A DNA stretch of 64,000 nucleotides from Chamaea fasciata (Eukaryota > Chordata > Aves > Passeriformes > Sylviidae). The notes beneath the pieces were generated by a model, which saw only the letters and a list, made by a program, of their open reading frames with translations, was not told where the DNA came from and ran no database searches. The stretch lies in assembly GCA_029207755.1 (NCBI GenBank), contig JARCOQ010000002.1, positions 112,083,745-112,147,744 on the forward strand. The letters run 5' to 3'. This document shows, in pieces, positions 41,121 to 52,534 of this stretch. Each line of letters begins with the position of its first letter. The first letter of the stretch is position 1. The translations under genes and the position numbers were made by a program.

Positions 41121-41424
41121 GGAAAGGAAAGGAAAGGAAAGGAAAGGAAAGGAAAGGAAAGGAAAGGAAAGGAAAGGAAAGGAAAGGAAAGGAAAGGAAA
41201 GGAAAGGAAAGGAAAGGAAAGGAAAGGAAAGGAAAGGAAAGGAAAAGGAAAGGAAAGGAAAGAAAGGAAAGGAAAGGAAAGGAAAGGAAGGAAAGGAAAG
41301 GAAAGGAAAGGAAAGGAAAGGAAAGGAAAGGAAAGGAAAGAAAGAAAAGAAAAGAAAAGAAAAGAAAAGAAAAGAAAAGAAAAGAAAAGAAAAGAAAAGA
41401 AAAGAAAAAGAGAAAAGAAAAGAC
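41121..41424. repeat. (GGAAA)n and (GAAAA)n microsatellite
   Basis: Twenty-five perfect GGAAA units (41,121-41,245) are followed by interrupted GGAAA/GAAAG units to about 41,339, then GAAAA units to about 41,424. The strand is pure purine over about 300 bases, capable of triplex formation and prone to length change. The long lysine/glycine/arginine-rich open frames over it are artefacts. Confidence 0.95.
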
Positions 41425-41444
41425 TGTGTTTAAAAAAACCAGGA

Positions 41445-41445
<1 letters not shown>

Positions 41446-41485
<40 letters not shown>
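41446..41485. repeat. 40-base A run
   Basis: A homopolymer of 40 A residues directly after the GGAAA/GAAAA tract and about 240 bases before the start of the inverted-repeat complex. It may be a LINE-type tail or simple expansion; no element adjoins it. Confidence 0.95.
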
Positions 41486-41487
<2 letters not shown>

Positions 41488-41726
41488 AAGTTACAAATGA
41501 AGGTGAGGACAGGCAGACAGGGACAAAACCCTGACTCCTAAAATAGATGAGGAAATAGTAGTAGCTTCCAGGCTTTACAGCAGTATAAGCATTACAGACA
41601 CAAGCCTGGTGCAGCCCACAGGAAAGAAAAAAGAACGTTGCAAGCAGAAATGCACTGGGAAGGGCGGGGAAAAGTGGAAATGCACCAACGGCAAGAGAGG
41701 GCAGATGTTCGGCAGAGCCACGAGAG

Positions 41727-43459
41727 GCATTTCAGGGCAGCGCCGATAGCTGCTGGGGTGTCTCTGCAAGAACCAGTTCATGTGGAGAAGTGCCACAGCC
41801 TCGGGAAATGCAACGGCTACCGTGGACTTCACTGCTAGGATACAACACGTGGGAAAAGTCCAGCGAGAAGTGTGGAGGAGGCAGATGGGGGAAAGGAAAA
41901 TTGAAACTGTAAAAGGCAAGATATTTTAGATGGAATTGTCAATGAAACTGTACCCCATCTTTCCCAATTTTCAACTTGCTGTTTATTCAAGCTACCCTGG
42001 GCAGAGTTGAAGGAGTTTTCTGGCAAATAGTTGAGGATAAATGTTCCTAAAGAGTGAAGCTGAGAGCAAAAACAAAGTGGCCACCGTGAAATGCTCATGT
42101 AATTATTTGCCGGAACAAAAGCCCAACTGCAAGAGTTTTTTTGTGTCCAGAGGATCATTTTGCCGTGTGAAAACACAGTGGTTGTTGGATGGCTTGTGGA
42201 GTATGTTACCTGTGTTCTTATGCCCTGCCACAGTTATTTCTGTGGGGGTTTTTTTGTTTTGTTTTGTTGTTGTTGTTGTTGTTGTTTTTATCATATAGGG
42301 AAATAAAAGTGGGGGAAAAAAAGCAAATAAGGCATCTCAAGAGGTCTTGTTGCTCCCGCCAATTGTTGTTATAGGGAAACAAAAGTGGAAAGAGCACAGG
42401 TCTGAACACCCAAAAGATGAGGCTGGGAAAAAAATACGGTTTGATTGTGAGCTGCTGTGTTTGTGGCAGGTGTGAGTGCACAGTGGAGAAAAAGGGATAA
42501 GAGAAAAGCCCAAGGAGGGGGGAAACAAGTGAGTATATTTACTGCAAACAAAGAATGAACTAATAAAAAGCGAGATTTTCTCTCCCAGTATCGCATGCTA
42601 GTGGTGGTCATCCAAGGCAGGAGCTGACTGACTCCCGCCTTGGACCGCACACTCAGATCCTTTGCACTCTTGCGTTGCTGGACCGCCTTCCAGGACTTCC
42701 GTGCACACCTCTGCTTCTACACTACCAGGGGAGGTAAGGTACTCGCCCAAGGGATCCGTCACACCGATCGCAGCCGGCCATCCGCAGGGCACGCACCAGA
42801 TTGACACAGCCAGCGGGGTAACGCGTCAACTCCACTGTCCCGGCTCCGGGGCCTGGTCCCCCTACACCGACACGGCACCATTACTCTGCGGGCGCCTCGC
42901 CGGGGCGGGCCGCGGCCTCGGTACACGCCGAGGCTGCTCCTCCGTGTCGAAGAGCCAGCTGTCAGCGGTGGAATGACGGGGACCGAACCCGCGGGCTCAA
43001 GGCTCTCAGTGTAGCGCTGCACACGCCGAGCCAAACCTCCCAGTCCGCTCCGCCCTCCCGCACCGCGCCGCCTCATTCCTGCGCCGCCCCACTGCCCGCC
43101 CGGCTCTCCCCTCACTCACTCTGCGCTAAGCCTCTTCCTCTCCGCCCAACAACGCCCCCAAACCCTCCCTGCCCTTCACCGAACACACCCCACGGCCCCA
43201 CGCTGCAGCGCTCTCTGGGCACCTCTCGCCCCAGGACGATGGACTCAACCTGCAGGAACTCCTGGAGAAGTCTCCCGTGGGATGGACTCGTGTGGCACAA
43301 CTTCGTGCAGAGCCCTGGCCCGGGGGGGCCCCAGGCTGGAGCAGGGGAAGGACTCCCCTCCCTGAGCAGGGCCAGGAACGGCGTGGCGTGGACTGACCAG
43401 AAGCCCCATTCCCGTCTCCCGGCAGCGCTGGGGGAGGAGGCAGAGCGGGCAAGGAGGGA
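41727..43459 (+). repeat. Third, partial copy of the palindrome unit
   Basis: This 1.73 kb segment is a direct copy of right-arm positions 53,047-54,723 and an inverted copy of left-arm positions 44,414-46,015. Homology starts abruptly at gcatttcag and stops at caaggaggga. Shared landmarks include ccagttcatgtggagaagtg, ctgctaggatacaaca, gggaaaagtccagcgagaag and the GC-rich block ending cggcagcgctgggggagg. It diverges more from the arms than they do from each other. It contains a (GTT)n run at 42,258-42,287 and its own variable cassette. No known family was recognised. Confidence 0.85.
42680..43037 (-). other. Divergent GC-rich cassette, copy 1, with tRNA-like motif
   Basis: Between conserved flanks this copy holds about 350 bases that do not align with the equivalent segments of the other two copies. 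On the minus strand it starts with a tRNA-like piece (42,970-43,037): an A-box-like TTTGGCTCGGCGTGTGCAGC and a B-box-like GGGTTCGGTCCCC inside a good five-pair T-arm. The anticodon arm does not fold and no T run follows. A functional tRNA is therefore unlikely. Confidence 0.5.
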
Positions 43460-43525
43460 AGGGTTGAAAGGACGAGGGTTTTTAAGCTCTGTTGTTATTG
43501 CTCGTTTTCCTTCTCTGATTTTGTT

Positions 43526-43889
43526 GGCAGCTAAAATTAGAGATGAATCCCACCCATTACACAGAGTATACCCAACCTGAAAGGAATGACTGATTATGTT
43601 CTTCAAGATTGAAGAGATCTGAAGGCAGAGCTGTTTAAACTGACTGATCACATTCTTCTCAAATAGCATTAAGTGAATATGTCCAATATGGGTAGGGAAG
43701 TATTAATGTCATGTCCAGAAAGACATGACAAAATTCAGAGGGGTTGTGACTGTTGTTCCAATAAATAGGGAAGGGGAACAACAGGAAGGACCACAGCTGT
43801 GAAATCACATCTTCTGGGGAGGGTAACTTTGAAGTCGGAACCAAAGCATACTCAAGGGGGATTAAGTATATTTTAACCATTACAAGACT
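43526..43889 (+). repeat. 0.36 kb subunit, copy 1
   Basis: This 364-base piece is repeated in direct orientation at 48,835-49,196 and, in part, inverted at the outer end of the right arm (55,250-55,493). It begins ggcagctaaaattagagatg and ends accattacaagact. It forms the outer end of the left arm and has sharp edges, as if it moved or was duplicated as a unit. No coding content was recognised. Confidence 0.85.
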
Positions 43890-44849
43890 CTATTAAAAAT
43901 ATGTGCAATTATACTTTGCTCCCTTTTTTTTACACCCTACAAATTTGTAATTTGGCCAAACTTAGGTTTAGTAAGAGCCACAAGAGACATATCCCAAATT
44001 ACACCATTGACAGTTACTCAAAGGATGATTATGAAATACAGGGGGAAAAAATCATGCCTCTCCTTATATTTGGTCTCCAATATGATTTTGCCCTGGTTGC
44101 AGATTCTTTCCCCACAAACCTCAAGATCATTTCAGGTCTAGTGGCTGAAGTCAAACAGGATTCAGGGGCTTCTGATCAGATCCACCAGGGGCCCTGCCCT
44201 TCCGTGGGGTCACCTGCTGCCATGACCCTGTCTGGATGCCAGGCACCCACCAAAGCCACTCTGTCACTCTCCCCTCACACGGGAGACAAAATACAATGCC
44301 CATCAGTTAAGGGCAGAGAGAGAGCAGGCACTAAACACAGTCACGGGGAAAACACACTCAGCTTGGGGATAGTAATTGCATTTATTGCCAACAAAATCCC
44401 TTGCTCCCAGCACTCCCTCCTTGCCCGCTCTGCCTCCTCCCCCAGCGCTGCCGGGAGACGGGAATGGGGCTTCTGGTCAGTCCATGCCACGCCGTTCCTG
44501 GCCCTGCTCAGGGAGGGGAGTCCTTCCCCTGCTCCAGCCTGGGGCCCCCCCCGGGCCAGGGCTCTGCACGAAGTTGTGCCACACGAGTCCATCCCACGGG
44601 AGACTTCTCCAGGAGTTCCTGCAGCATGAATCCATCGTCCCTCGGGCGAGAGGTGCCCAGAGAGCGCTGCAGCGTGGGGCCGTGGGCTGTGTTCAGTGAA
44701 GGGCAGGGAGGGTTTGGGGGCGTTGTTGGGCGGAGGGGAAGAGGCTTAGCGCAGAGTGAGTGAGGGGAGAGCCGGGCAGGCGGCCGGGTGGGGGAGAGGG
44801 ACGGCGCAGGAATGAGGCGGCAAGGTGCGGGGCGTGGAGCGGACTGGGA

Positions 44850-45000
44850 GGTTTGGCTCAGCCTGTGTAGCGTTCCGCAGTGGGTTAAAAGACCCTGGGT
44901 TCCAACCCTGATGAGCGGCGTCTGTATGTGTGGGGCAGTGGACAAGCGAGTATTGGATCACCTTCTCCCAGTGGCGTTGATGACAGTGGACGCCTGCCGT
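44850..45000 (+). other. Divergent cassette, copy 2, with tRNA-like motif
   Basis: After the conserved cggactgggaggtttggctc this copy reads through an A-box-like segment and, at nearly the same spacing as the other copies, a B-box-like GGGTTCCAACCC (44,897-44,908). It then has about 90 bases unlike the other copies before homology resumes at gttggtggagtcattggatg. There is no anticodon arm and no T-run terminator, so a working tRNA gene is not supported. Confidence 0.5.
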
Positions 45001-46185
45001 TCTCCAAGTTGGTGGAGTCATTGGATGGGTGCCTCCCCCTCCCATCTAGACTAGAAGTAGACTTAGCATTACAACCCTAACAACAAGCCCAGCAACACAA
45101 GACTGCAAAGGATCTGAGCCTTTGCGGCCAAGCGGGAGTCACTCAGCTCCTGCCTTGGAAGCCCATCTCCAAATCGGCACATCGCATCTCCCTTTTCCTT
45201 AAAATTCACTCTGCTCTTGCACTAACACACTCTCTTCTTCCTCCCCTCCCTTGCCTTTCCTTTCCTCTTCACCCTTTTGTTCCACTGCGCACTCACACCT
45301 GCCACAAACACAGCGGCTCTCAATCAAATCATGGTTTCTTTTCTCAACCTCATCTTTCACCTCATCACACCTCTGTTCTTTCCACTTTTATTTCCTGATA
45401 ACAACAATTAGCAACAGTAACGACACCTCTTGCTTTTTTTTTTTTTTCCCATTCCCCCCTCCCCCCTTTTTTTATTTCCCTATATGATAAATAAACCTAC
45501 AGAAATAGCTGCAGTAGGGCATTAGAACAGAGGAAACATATTCCACAATCCATCCAAAAATTACTATGTGTTTTCACATGGCAAAATAATCCTCTGGACA
45601 CAAAATACTTTTGCAGTTCCAGATTAGTTCCAGCAAATAATAGAATGAAAGATTCACAGTGAGCACTTTGGTTTTGCTTTCAGCTTCACTCTTTAGGAAC
45701 ATTTATCCTCAACTATTTGCCAGAAAACTCCTTCAACTCTGACGAGAGCAGCTTGAATAAACAGCCAGTTGAAAATTGGGAAAGATGGGGTACAATCTCA
45801 TTGACAATTCCATCTAACATATCTTGCCTTTTACAGTTCCAATTTTCCTTTCCCCCTCTGCCTCCTCCACACTTCTTGCTGGACTTTTCCCACATGTTGT
45901 ATCCTAGCAGTGAAGTCCATGGTGGCCTTTGCATTTCCCGAGGCTGTGGCACTTCTCCACATGAACTGGTTCTCGCAGAGACACTCCAGCAGCTATCGGT
46001 GCTGCACTGAAATGCACTTCAAATAAAGCCAGCATGGAGAAGAGAGCTGCAACTTGCTGACTCCCACAGAGAGGAACTGCATGCCTGAAGGACTGCTGGG
46101 ATTCCAGGGACCAGAGGAGCAGATGTCACCAGGTGTGACATGTTAGTGACATGTGCCAGTCCATCAGTGGCCAAATGGGCATGAA

Positions 46186-46527
46186 TTAGGAACAGCTCAT
46201 GGCAAAAGGCTTTCCTGTCAGGCCTGGGGACTGACCAAAGAAGTCAGACACCGATTGAATTCTGGCTCTCACCTTTGTGATGGTGCCAAATCGTTTGCAG
46301 GATTCCAAGCTCACCACTCTCAAGCCTTTTTTTAGCTGTGCCAGGGACTCTAAGGAGCTCATGTCTCCAACCTGACAGACTGTCACTCCAACAACCAGGA
46401 CAAATCTGAGGGTAGTGCAGGCCCTAGAGTTTGGCTCCCTCCTGGGTGATGACAGCTCTGCCTCCTTGGCAGCCTCCCTGCTGACCGGGCACCTTGTGCA
46501 CAGTGCACCACACTCTAAAATCCCCAA
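46186..46527 (-). other. Open frame with splice-like signals, left-arm copy
   Basis: This 113-codon frame is identical in translation to one in the right arm (52,535-52,876, plus). Within it, a stretch preceded by gtctgtcag and followed by AAAG|gtgaga looks like an internal exon, encoding VGDMSSLESLAQLKKGLRVV and SLESCKRFGTITK. I do not recognise the protein. Near identity of the arms explains the shared frame without needing selection. It could be a fragment of a host or repeat gene. Confidence 0.3.
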
Positions 46528-47581
46528 TCTCCTGTGCTTCTGCTGCCAGTCACCTCCAAAAACACCTGAGGCAGCCAGCCTGGGAAAAGGACTCTTTTCT
46601 TCTCCTGATGAGGATGGTCAGTGCCCATCTGCCAGCCACAGGCACTGCTCCCCCCAACCTCCAGCACCTGAGGTTATTCAGAGTTTCCTGACCTTTGTAG
46701 AAGAGCTGCATACCCTGAGGTGAGACTGTGGATTTCATGGAGCTGTTCCACTTCACTCAGGAAAAAAGAGGAGGATGGTATTCACACCCTTTCCCCAGCC
46801 AGGGTTTAGTTGCATTTTCAAAGCAGAACAACTGTGAGAGGAAAGACCCACAAACCTTCCCTCCAGAATACTCATCAGCAGGGACTCAGGCCTTGTCCTG
46901 CCCCATCAGGCATGTTCTTGAAACACAGCAGTGACTGAATTTGAAATTTACTCTTTTCATCTGCAGCATGAGTGCTCTGGGGCAGGGTTGTTGGGTGCTG
47001 TGGGAGAGGTACTGTGGGCCTGATATTTCTCGCTCTGAGAGATTTTAGCCTGCTAGCAGCTGCTAACTTTTTCCCAAGGAAAAAAATTCACAAGAAAGTT
47101 TCTTTTCAAAACAATCTTGGCAAACAACTGTCCTTTCTCAAAACGATCTTTCTCCAGGTGGTGTTCTGCTGTTTCTCTAGTTTAACCAATGGCATTGGAG
47201 AGGTGTCCTTCCTATTCACACCAATCATGTTAAGTCTGTATCACAACACCCTATAAAAGGTAGTAAGAATTAGACAAGAAAAGCCTTTTTTCTGTGCTCT
47301 TTGCCTTCTGAAATACTTGAAGTCTTACATCTCTCTTTTGTGTCCTATAGCGGCAAGGTGCTGCTCGCAGGTTTTGGTGAGAAAAACGAGTTTGGGTCAT
47401 GGCTGAGCATTGCCTTTGGAAAGAGCTTTCAGGTACTAAGTGCAAGTCAAACCCTGCAGGCAGGAATCTTTCCCTGGCATCTCCTTCTGCCTAACTTTTC
47501 CTGGTGGTGTCTGTGTCCCTCCTTTCCCAGGTGCTTGACTCCATCCCTTGGCATTGCACATGGGGGACTGAGGTAAAGGAT

Positions 47582-48834
47582 TTCAGGAGATTGGTGCCAT
47601 GCTGTATTTCCACGTTGCCCTGTGAATTGAGATGCAGCCTTTTCATCCGACTGCAAGAATATTTTCTTCACCTAATCTGCTCATAACAGGTGTGCTGAAG
47701 GTTTTGCCCTTGGCTATCACTGCATGAGTGCTGTCCCTTCCTCCCCATGCCCAGACTCTGAGGCTACAGCCTGGGAAGGTGCAGTCCAGGGAGATGTGAT
47801 GCCTAAAACCCAGCTATGGTTTCCAATCATCAGTCTGAGCAATGTGTGCACCTTTCTGCTTATAACCAGGGCAGTATGATTTGAGGGGGACTGCACTGGA
47901 GGAGTGCACAAATATGTGCAAAATAACCACTGTGCTTGGGACCTTTTCCCTAGAGCCCTTGTCTTCTTCGAGCATGAAGAAAAATCTACTGCTTTTTCCT
48001 TCATGAAAACTGATGGGAAGTAGATCTGCTGCAAGCATGCTCTGTTTACATCAATTGAAAGCAGTGAGTTGATATAAATTATGCCCAATCTCTGACAAAA
48101 TAAGTCCATTTGTTCAAGCAGGAAGCCTAAGAGTGTGTTTTCTTGCTCTCTCCTAGCACATTTTGGGATCAGCTGGCAACTGAGGGCTACTTAGATACAG
48201 ACTAATGAAACACCAGCTCATGCAGAGCTGAGCTAAGCCCCTATGACTTCTTCCCAGTTATACTCCCCTTCAGTTTGCTTGATCCAACCCCCTCCCCCCC
48301 AAAAAAAACCACCAAAAACAAACAAACAAAAAAACCCCAAACAAATAAACAAACAAACATCAACCAAAAAACCCTGCATCATAGGGAAGACTGTACATCT
48401 ACAGATTGCCATGAGTACCACAGGGAGCAGCCACAAAAATGAGCTGCAGCCAAATGGGTCAGACACAGATTGGTGTTCTGCCCTTGAATTTCTTGCCTGT
48501 GCATCTCTGGAGGGGGATGCTCCAGCACCCAGATGTAAAAATACAGATAAAATCTGGAGGGAAAGAACATGTGAAGCCTCTTGCGTTACTGCTGGAAGTG
48601 TCAGCTGAAGACAAATGTGGAATAAGATACAGCTCAGGTGGCATCCATCTCTGTACCACTGGCAGTCCCAGGTGACAGGGAAGCCAAGATGGACCCAGAA
48701 TCTATCCCAAATCGAGGTCCATGTTTAAGAAGGAAAGCCTGAATTTTCTTTTGGGATGCCCATTTTTTTCCAATCTCTCCAAGATTCTCTTCTGAAAGAC
48801 AATCCACATGACAAGCTCAGATAGCAATTTTCCA
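47582..48834. other. Palindrome spacer, unassigned part
   Basis: About 1.25 kb between the inner end of the left arm and the second copy of the 0.36 kb subunit. It includes an AAAC-type low-complexity tract (48,290-48,368). I see no transposon signature and no convincing gene. Confidence 0.6.
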
Positions 48835-49196
48835 GGCAGCTAAAATTAGAGATGAATCCCATCCATTACACAGACTATACCCAACCTGAAAGGAATGACT
48901 GATTATGTTCTTCAAGATTGAAGAGATCTGAAGGCAGAGCTGTTTAAACTGACTGATCACATTCTTCTCAAATAGCATTAAGTGAATATGTCCAATATGG
49001 GTAGGGAAGTATTAATGTCATGTCCAGAAAGACATGACAAAATTCAGAGGGGTTGTGACTGTTGTTCCAATAAATAGGGAAGGGGAACAACAGGAAGGAC
49101 CACAGCTGTGAAATCACATCTTCTGGGGAGGGTAACTTTGAAGTCAGGACCAAAACATACCCAGGGGATTCTGTATCTTTTAACCATTACAAGACT
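48835..49196 (+). repeat. 0.36 kb subunit, copy 2
   Basis: This is a direct copy of 43,526-43,889, differing at scattered positions, with the same sharp ends (ggcagctaaaatt at the start, attacaagact at the end). It is joined without spacer to the truncated 3' end of the CR1 element. Confidence 0.9.
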
Positions 49197-51478
49197 GTCC
49201 CCAGCCTATAACGTGGCAGGGGGTTATTGTGGACAAAATGCAGGACTCAGCACTTGGACTTATTAAACTTCATCCTATTGGATTCCACCCATCGATCCAA
49301 CCATTCCAGGTCTCTCTCCAGAGCCCTCCTACCTTCCAACAGATCGACACATGCTCCCAGCTTAGTGTTGTCTGCAAATTTACTAATGAAAGACTCAATA
49401 TCCTCATCTATGTCATCAATAAAAATATTGAACAGAGCTGGTCCCAGCATAGACCCCTGAGGGACACCACTGGTGACTGTCCCCAGCTGGATGCAGCACC
49501 ATTCCCCACCACTCTCTGGGCCCGGCCATCCAGCCAGTTCCTAACCCAGCAAAGAGTGCTCCTGTCCAAGCCCTGAGCTGCCAGCTTATCCAGGAGTGTG
49601 CTCAGGGAGACAGTGTCAAAGGCCTTGCTGAAGTCCAGGTACACAACACCCACAGCCTGTCCTGCATCCACCTGGTGGGTCACCTGGTCATAAAAGGAGA
49701 CCAGGTTTGTCAAACATGACCTACCCCTCCTAAACCCATGCTGGTTGGGTCTGATACCCTGGCCATCCTGTAGGTGCTGCGTGATGACACTCAATATAGA
49801 CTGTTCCATTACCTTACCAGGTACTGAGGTCAGGCTGACTGGTCTATAATTACCAGGATCTTCCTTTGTACCCTTTTTATGAATGGGCATCACATTGGCC
49901 AGTTTCCAATCATCTGGAACCTCACCAGTGAGCCAGGACTGTTGGTAAATGATGGAGAACAACTTGGCAAACTCATCTACCAGCTCCCTCATCACCCTGG
50001 GATGGATTTCATCTGTGCCCAGAGATTTATGGACATTCAAGCTGCTCAACACTTCTCTGACTGCCTCCTCCTGGATAACAGGAGAACCACTCTGTTGCCT
50101 GACACCATCTACCAATCCTGGAGGACAGTAATCTTGAGGACAAGCCATCTTCCCACTAAAGACTGAAGCAAAAACGGTGTTAAGCACTTCTGCCTTCTTC
50201 TCATCTGTAGTTACTAAGTTCCCTCCTGCATCCAATAGATAACAAAGGTTGATCTCATCCTTCCTTTTACCATTAACATATTTGTAAAAACATTTTTTAT
50301 TATCCTGTACAGAAGCTGCCAAATTAAGTTCTAATTGAGCTTTGGCCTCCCTAATTTTCTTCCTACATGCCCTAGCAACACCCCTAAATGCTTCCTGAGA
50401 GACCTGACCCTCCTTCCAGAGATGATGCATCCTATTTTATTCCTAAATTCTTTCAAAATCTTGTTACCCATCCAGGCTGGACATCCGCTTTGTCGACTCG
50501 TCTTTCAGCACACAGGGACAGTCTGTTCCTGTACCCCCAAGATCTCTGTTTTGAAGCACTCCCACCTTTCCTGGACTCTTTTGTTTTTAAAAACTACTTC
50601 CCAAGGAACTCTCTGGACAAGCCTCCTGAATAGGTAGGTCAAGGTCTGCCCTTCAAAAGTCCAATATAAAAGTCTTGTTGATGCTCCTCCTAACTTTACC
50701 AAATATTGAAAACTGTACAATTTCATGAACACTATGCCCCAAGCGGCCTCCAACTACCACATCTCCTACCAGCCCATCTCTATTAGTAAACAACAGGTCT
50801 AACATAGTCCCCTCCCTGGTGGGCTCACTCACCAGCTGCAACAAGAAGTTGTCCTCAATACATTCTAAAAACTTCCTGGATTGCCTCCTTTCTGCTATAT
50901 TAAGTTGCCAGCAGATGTCTGGCAGGTTAAAGTCACCTACAAGAACAAGAGCTGGTGTTCCTGAAACATTCTCCAGCTGCTTATAGAATAAATTGTATAG
51001 AATAAAACGTCTTCTTCCTGGCTGGGTGGACAATAACAGACTCTCAATAGGATGTCAACCTTATTGGCCTTCCCCTTAATTCTTACCCAGAGGCATTCAA
51101 CTTCATCATCTCTAGTTATAATATCTATGGCACCAAAAGCCTTCCTAATATAAAGGACGACCCCTCCACCCCTTCTCCCTTTTCTGTCTCTTCTGAAAAG
51201 CTTGTAGCCATCCAGTGAAGTGCTCCAGCTATGTGAACCATCCCACCACATTTCTGTAATACTGACTACATCATAGTTCTGCTGTTGAACCAAGGCTTCA
51301 AGCTCTTCCTGCTTGTTACCCACACTGTGTGCATTAGTGTACATGCACCTCAGTTGGGTTAGTGACTTCACGCCTAACTTGGGTTCATCACTCTTGGGCC
51401 TGCCCCGAGACAGCCCAGCTGCATCCCCTTCCCCCTTCAAACCTAGTTTAAAGCCCTCTCAACAAGTTCTGCCAGTTC
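49197..51478 (-). mobile_element. CR1 LINE body, truncated at both ends
   Basis: This 2.28 kb CR1 copy in minus orientation spans most of ORF2 and lacks ORF1, the 3' untranslated region and the octamer tail. CR1 copies made by target-primed reverse transcription are normally cut at the 5' end and keep the 3' tail. Loss of the 3' end here points to later rearrangement. Its 5' end meets the inner edge of the right arm exactly, and its 3' end meets the 0.36 kb subunit. Confidence 0.93.
49247..51440 (-). pseudogene. CR1 ORF2 remnant (endonuclease and reverse transcriptase)
   Basis: This is the broken open reading frame of a CR1 LINE, read right to left. The AP-like endonuclease part covers about 51,440-50,653 in two frames. 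It includes the CMYTNAHSVGNKQEEL start, SITEMWWD and VGDFNLPDICWQ motifs. The reverse transcriptase part (50,430-49,247) shows NYRPVSLTSVPGKVMEQ, NQHGFRRGRSC and YLDFSKAFDTV. A frameshift near 49,450 separates these from the catalytic box, which reads FADNTKLG where the family has FADD. At least two frame breaks plus the changed aspartate make it inactive. Confidence 0.93.
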
Positions 51479-52534
51479 ATCCTTTACCTCAGTCCCCCAT
51501 GTGCAATGCCAAGGGATGGAGTCAAGCACCTCGGAAAGGGGGGGACACAGACATGACCAGGAAAAGTTAGGCAGAAGGAGATGCCAGGGAAAGATTCCTG
51601 CCTGCAGGGTTTGACTTGCACTTAGTACCTGAAAGCTCTTTCCAAAGGCAATGCTCAGCCATGACCCTAACTTGTTTTTCTCACCAAAAGCTGCAAGCAG
51701 CACCTTGTCGCTGTAGGACAAAAAAGAAAGATGTAAGACTTCAAGTATTTCAGAAGGCAAAGAGCACAGAAAAAAGGCTTTTTTTGTCTAATTCTTACTA
51801 CCTTTTATAGGGTGTTGTGATACAGACTTAACATGATTGGTGTGAATAGGAAGGACACCTCTCCAATGCCATTGGTTAAACTAGAGAAACAGCAGAACAC
51901 CACCTGGAGAAAGATCGTTTTGAGAAAGGACAGTTGTTTGCCAAGATTGTTTTGAAAAGAAACTTTCTTGTGAATTTTTTTCCTTGGGAAAAAGTTAGCA
52001 GCTGCTAGCAGGCTAAAAATCTTTCAGAGCCAGAAATATCAGGCCCACAGCACCTCTCCCACAGCACCCAACAACCCTGCCCCAGAGCACTCATGCTGAA
52101 GATGAAAAGAGTAAATTTCAAATTCAGTCACTGCTGTGTTTCAAGAACATGCCTGATGGGGCAGGACAAGGCCTGAGTCCCTGCTGATGAGTATTCTGGA
52201 GGGAAGGTTTGTGGGTCTTTCCTCTCACAGTTGTTCTGCTTTGAAAATGCAACTAAACCCTGGCTGGGGAAAGGGTGTGAATACCATCCTCCTCTTTTTT
52301 CCTGAGTGAAGTGGAACAGCTCCATGAAATCCACAGTCTCACCTCAGGGTATGCAGCTCTTCTACAAAGGTCAGGAAACTCTGAATAACCTCAGGTGCTG
52401 CAGGTTGGGGGGAGCAGTGCCTGTGGCTGGCAGATGGGCACTGACCATCCTCATCAGGAGAAGAAAAGAGTCCTTTTCCCAGGCTGGCTGCCTCAGGTGT
52501 TTTTGGAGATGACTGGCAGCAGAAGCACAGGAGA

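Larger units (their letters stand above)
43644..47581 (+). repeat. Left arm of large inverted repeat
   Basis: This 3.9 kb arm is the reverse complement of 51,479-55,493. Paired coordinates sum to about 99,060-99,062 over the inner 1.6 kb, so there are almost no length changes there. The sum is about 99,137 at the outer end, owing to the variable cassette. By eye identity is very high (several open frames translate identically in both arms), dropping near 43,900-43,970 and in the cassette at 44,875-45,000. It has no recognised host gene. A 242-codon open frame (43,901-44,629) is present in both arms. Confidence 0.93.

Noticed and set aside
40995..41534. 179-codon lysine/glycine-rich open frame
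   Set aside because: It is entirely a product of the GGAAA/GAAAA microsatellite and the A run.
42970..43037. Functional tRNA gene
   Set aside because: A- and B-box-like motifs and a T-arm are present, but the anticodon arm does not pair and no T-run terminator follows; the other two copies fail in the same way.
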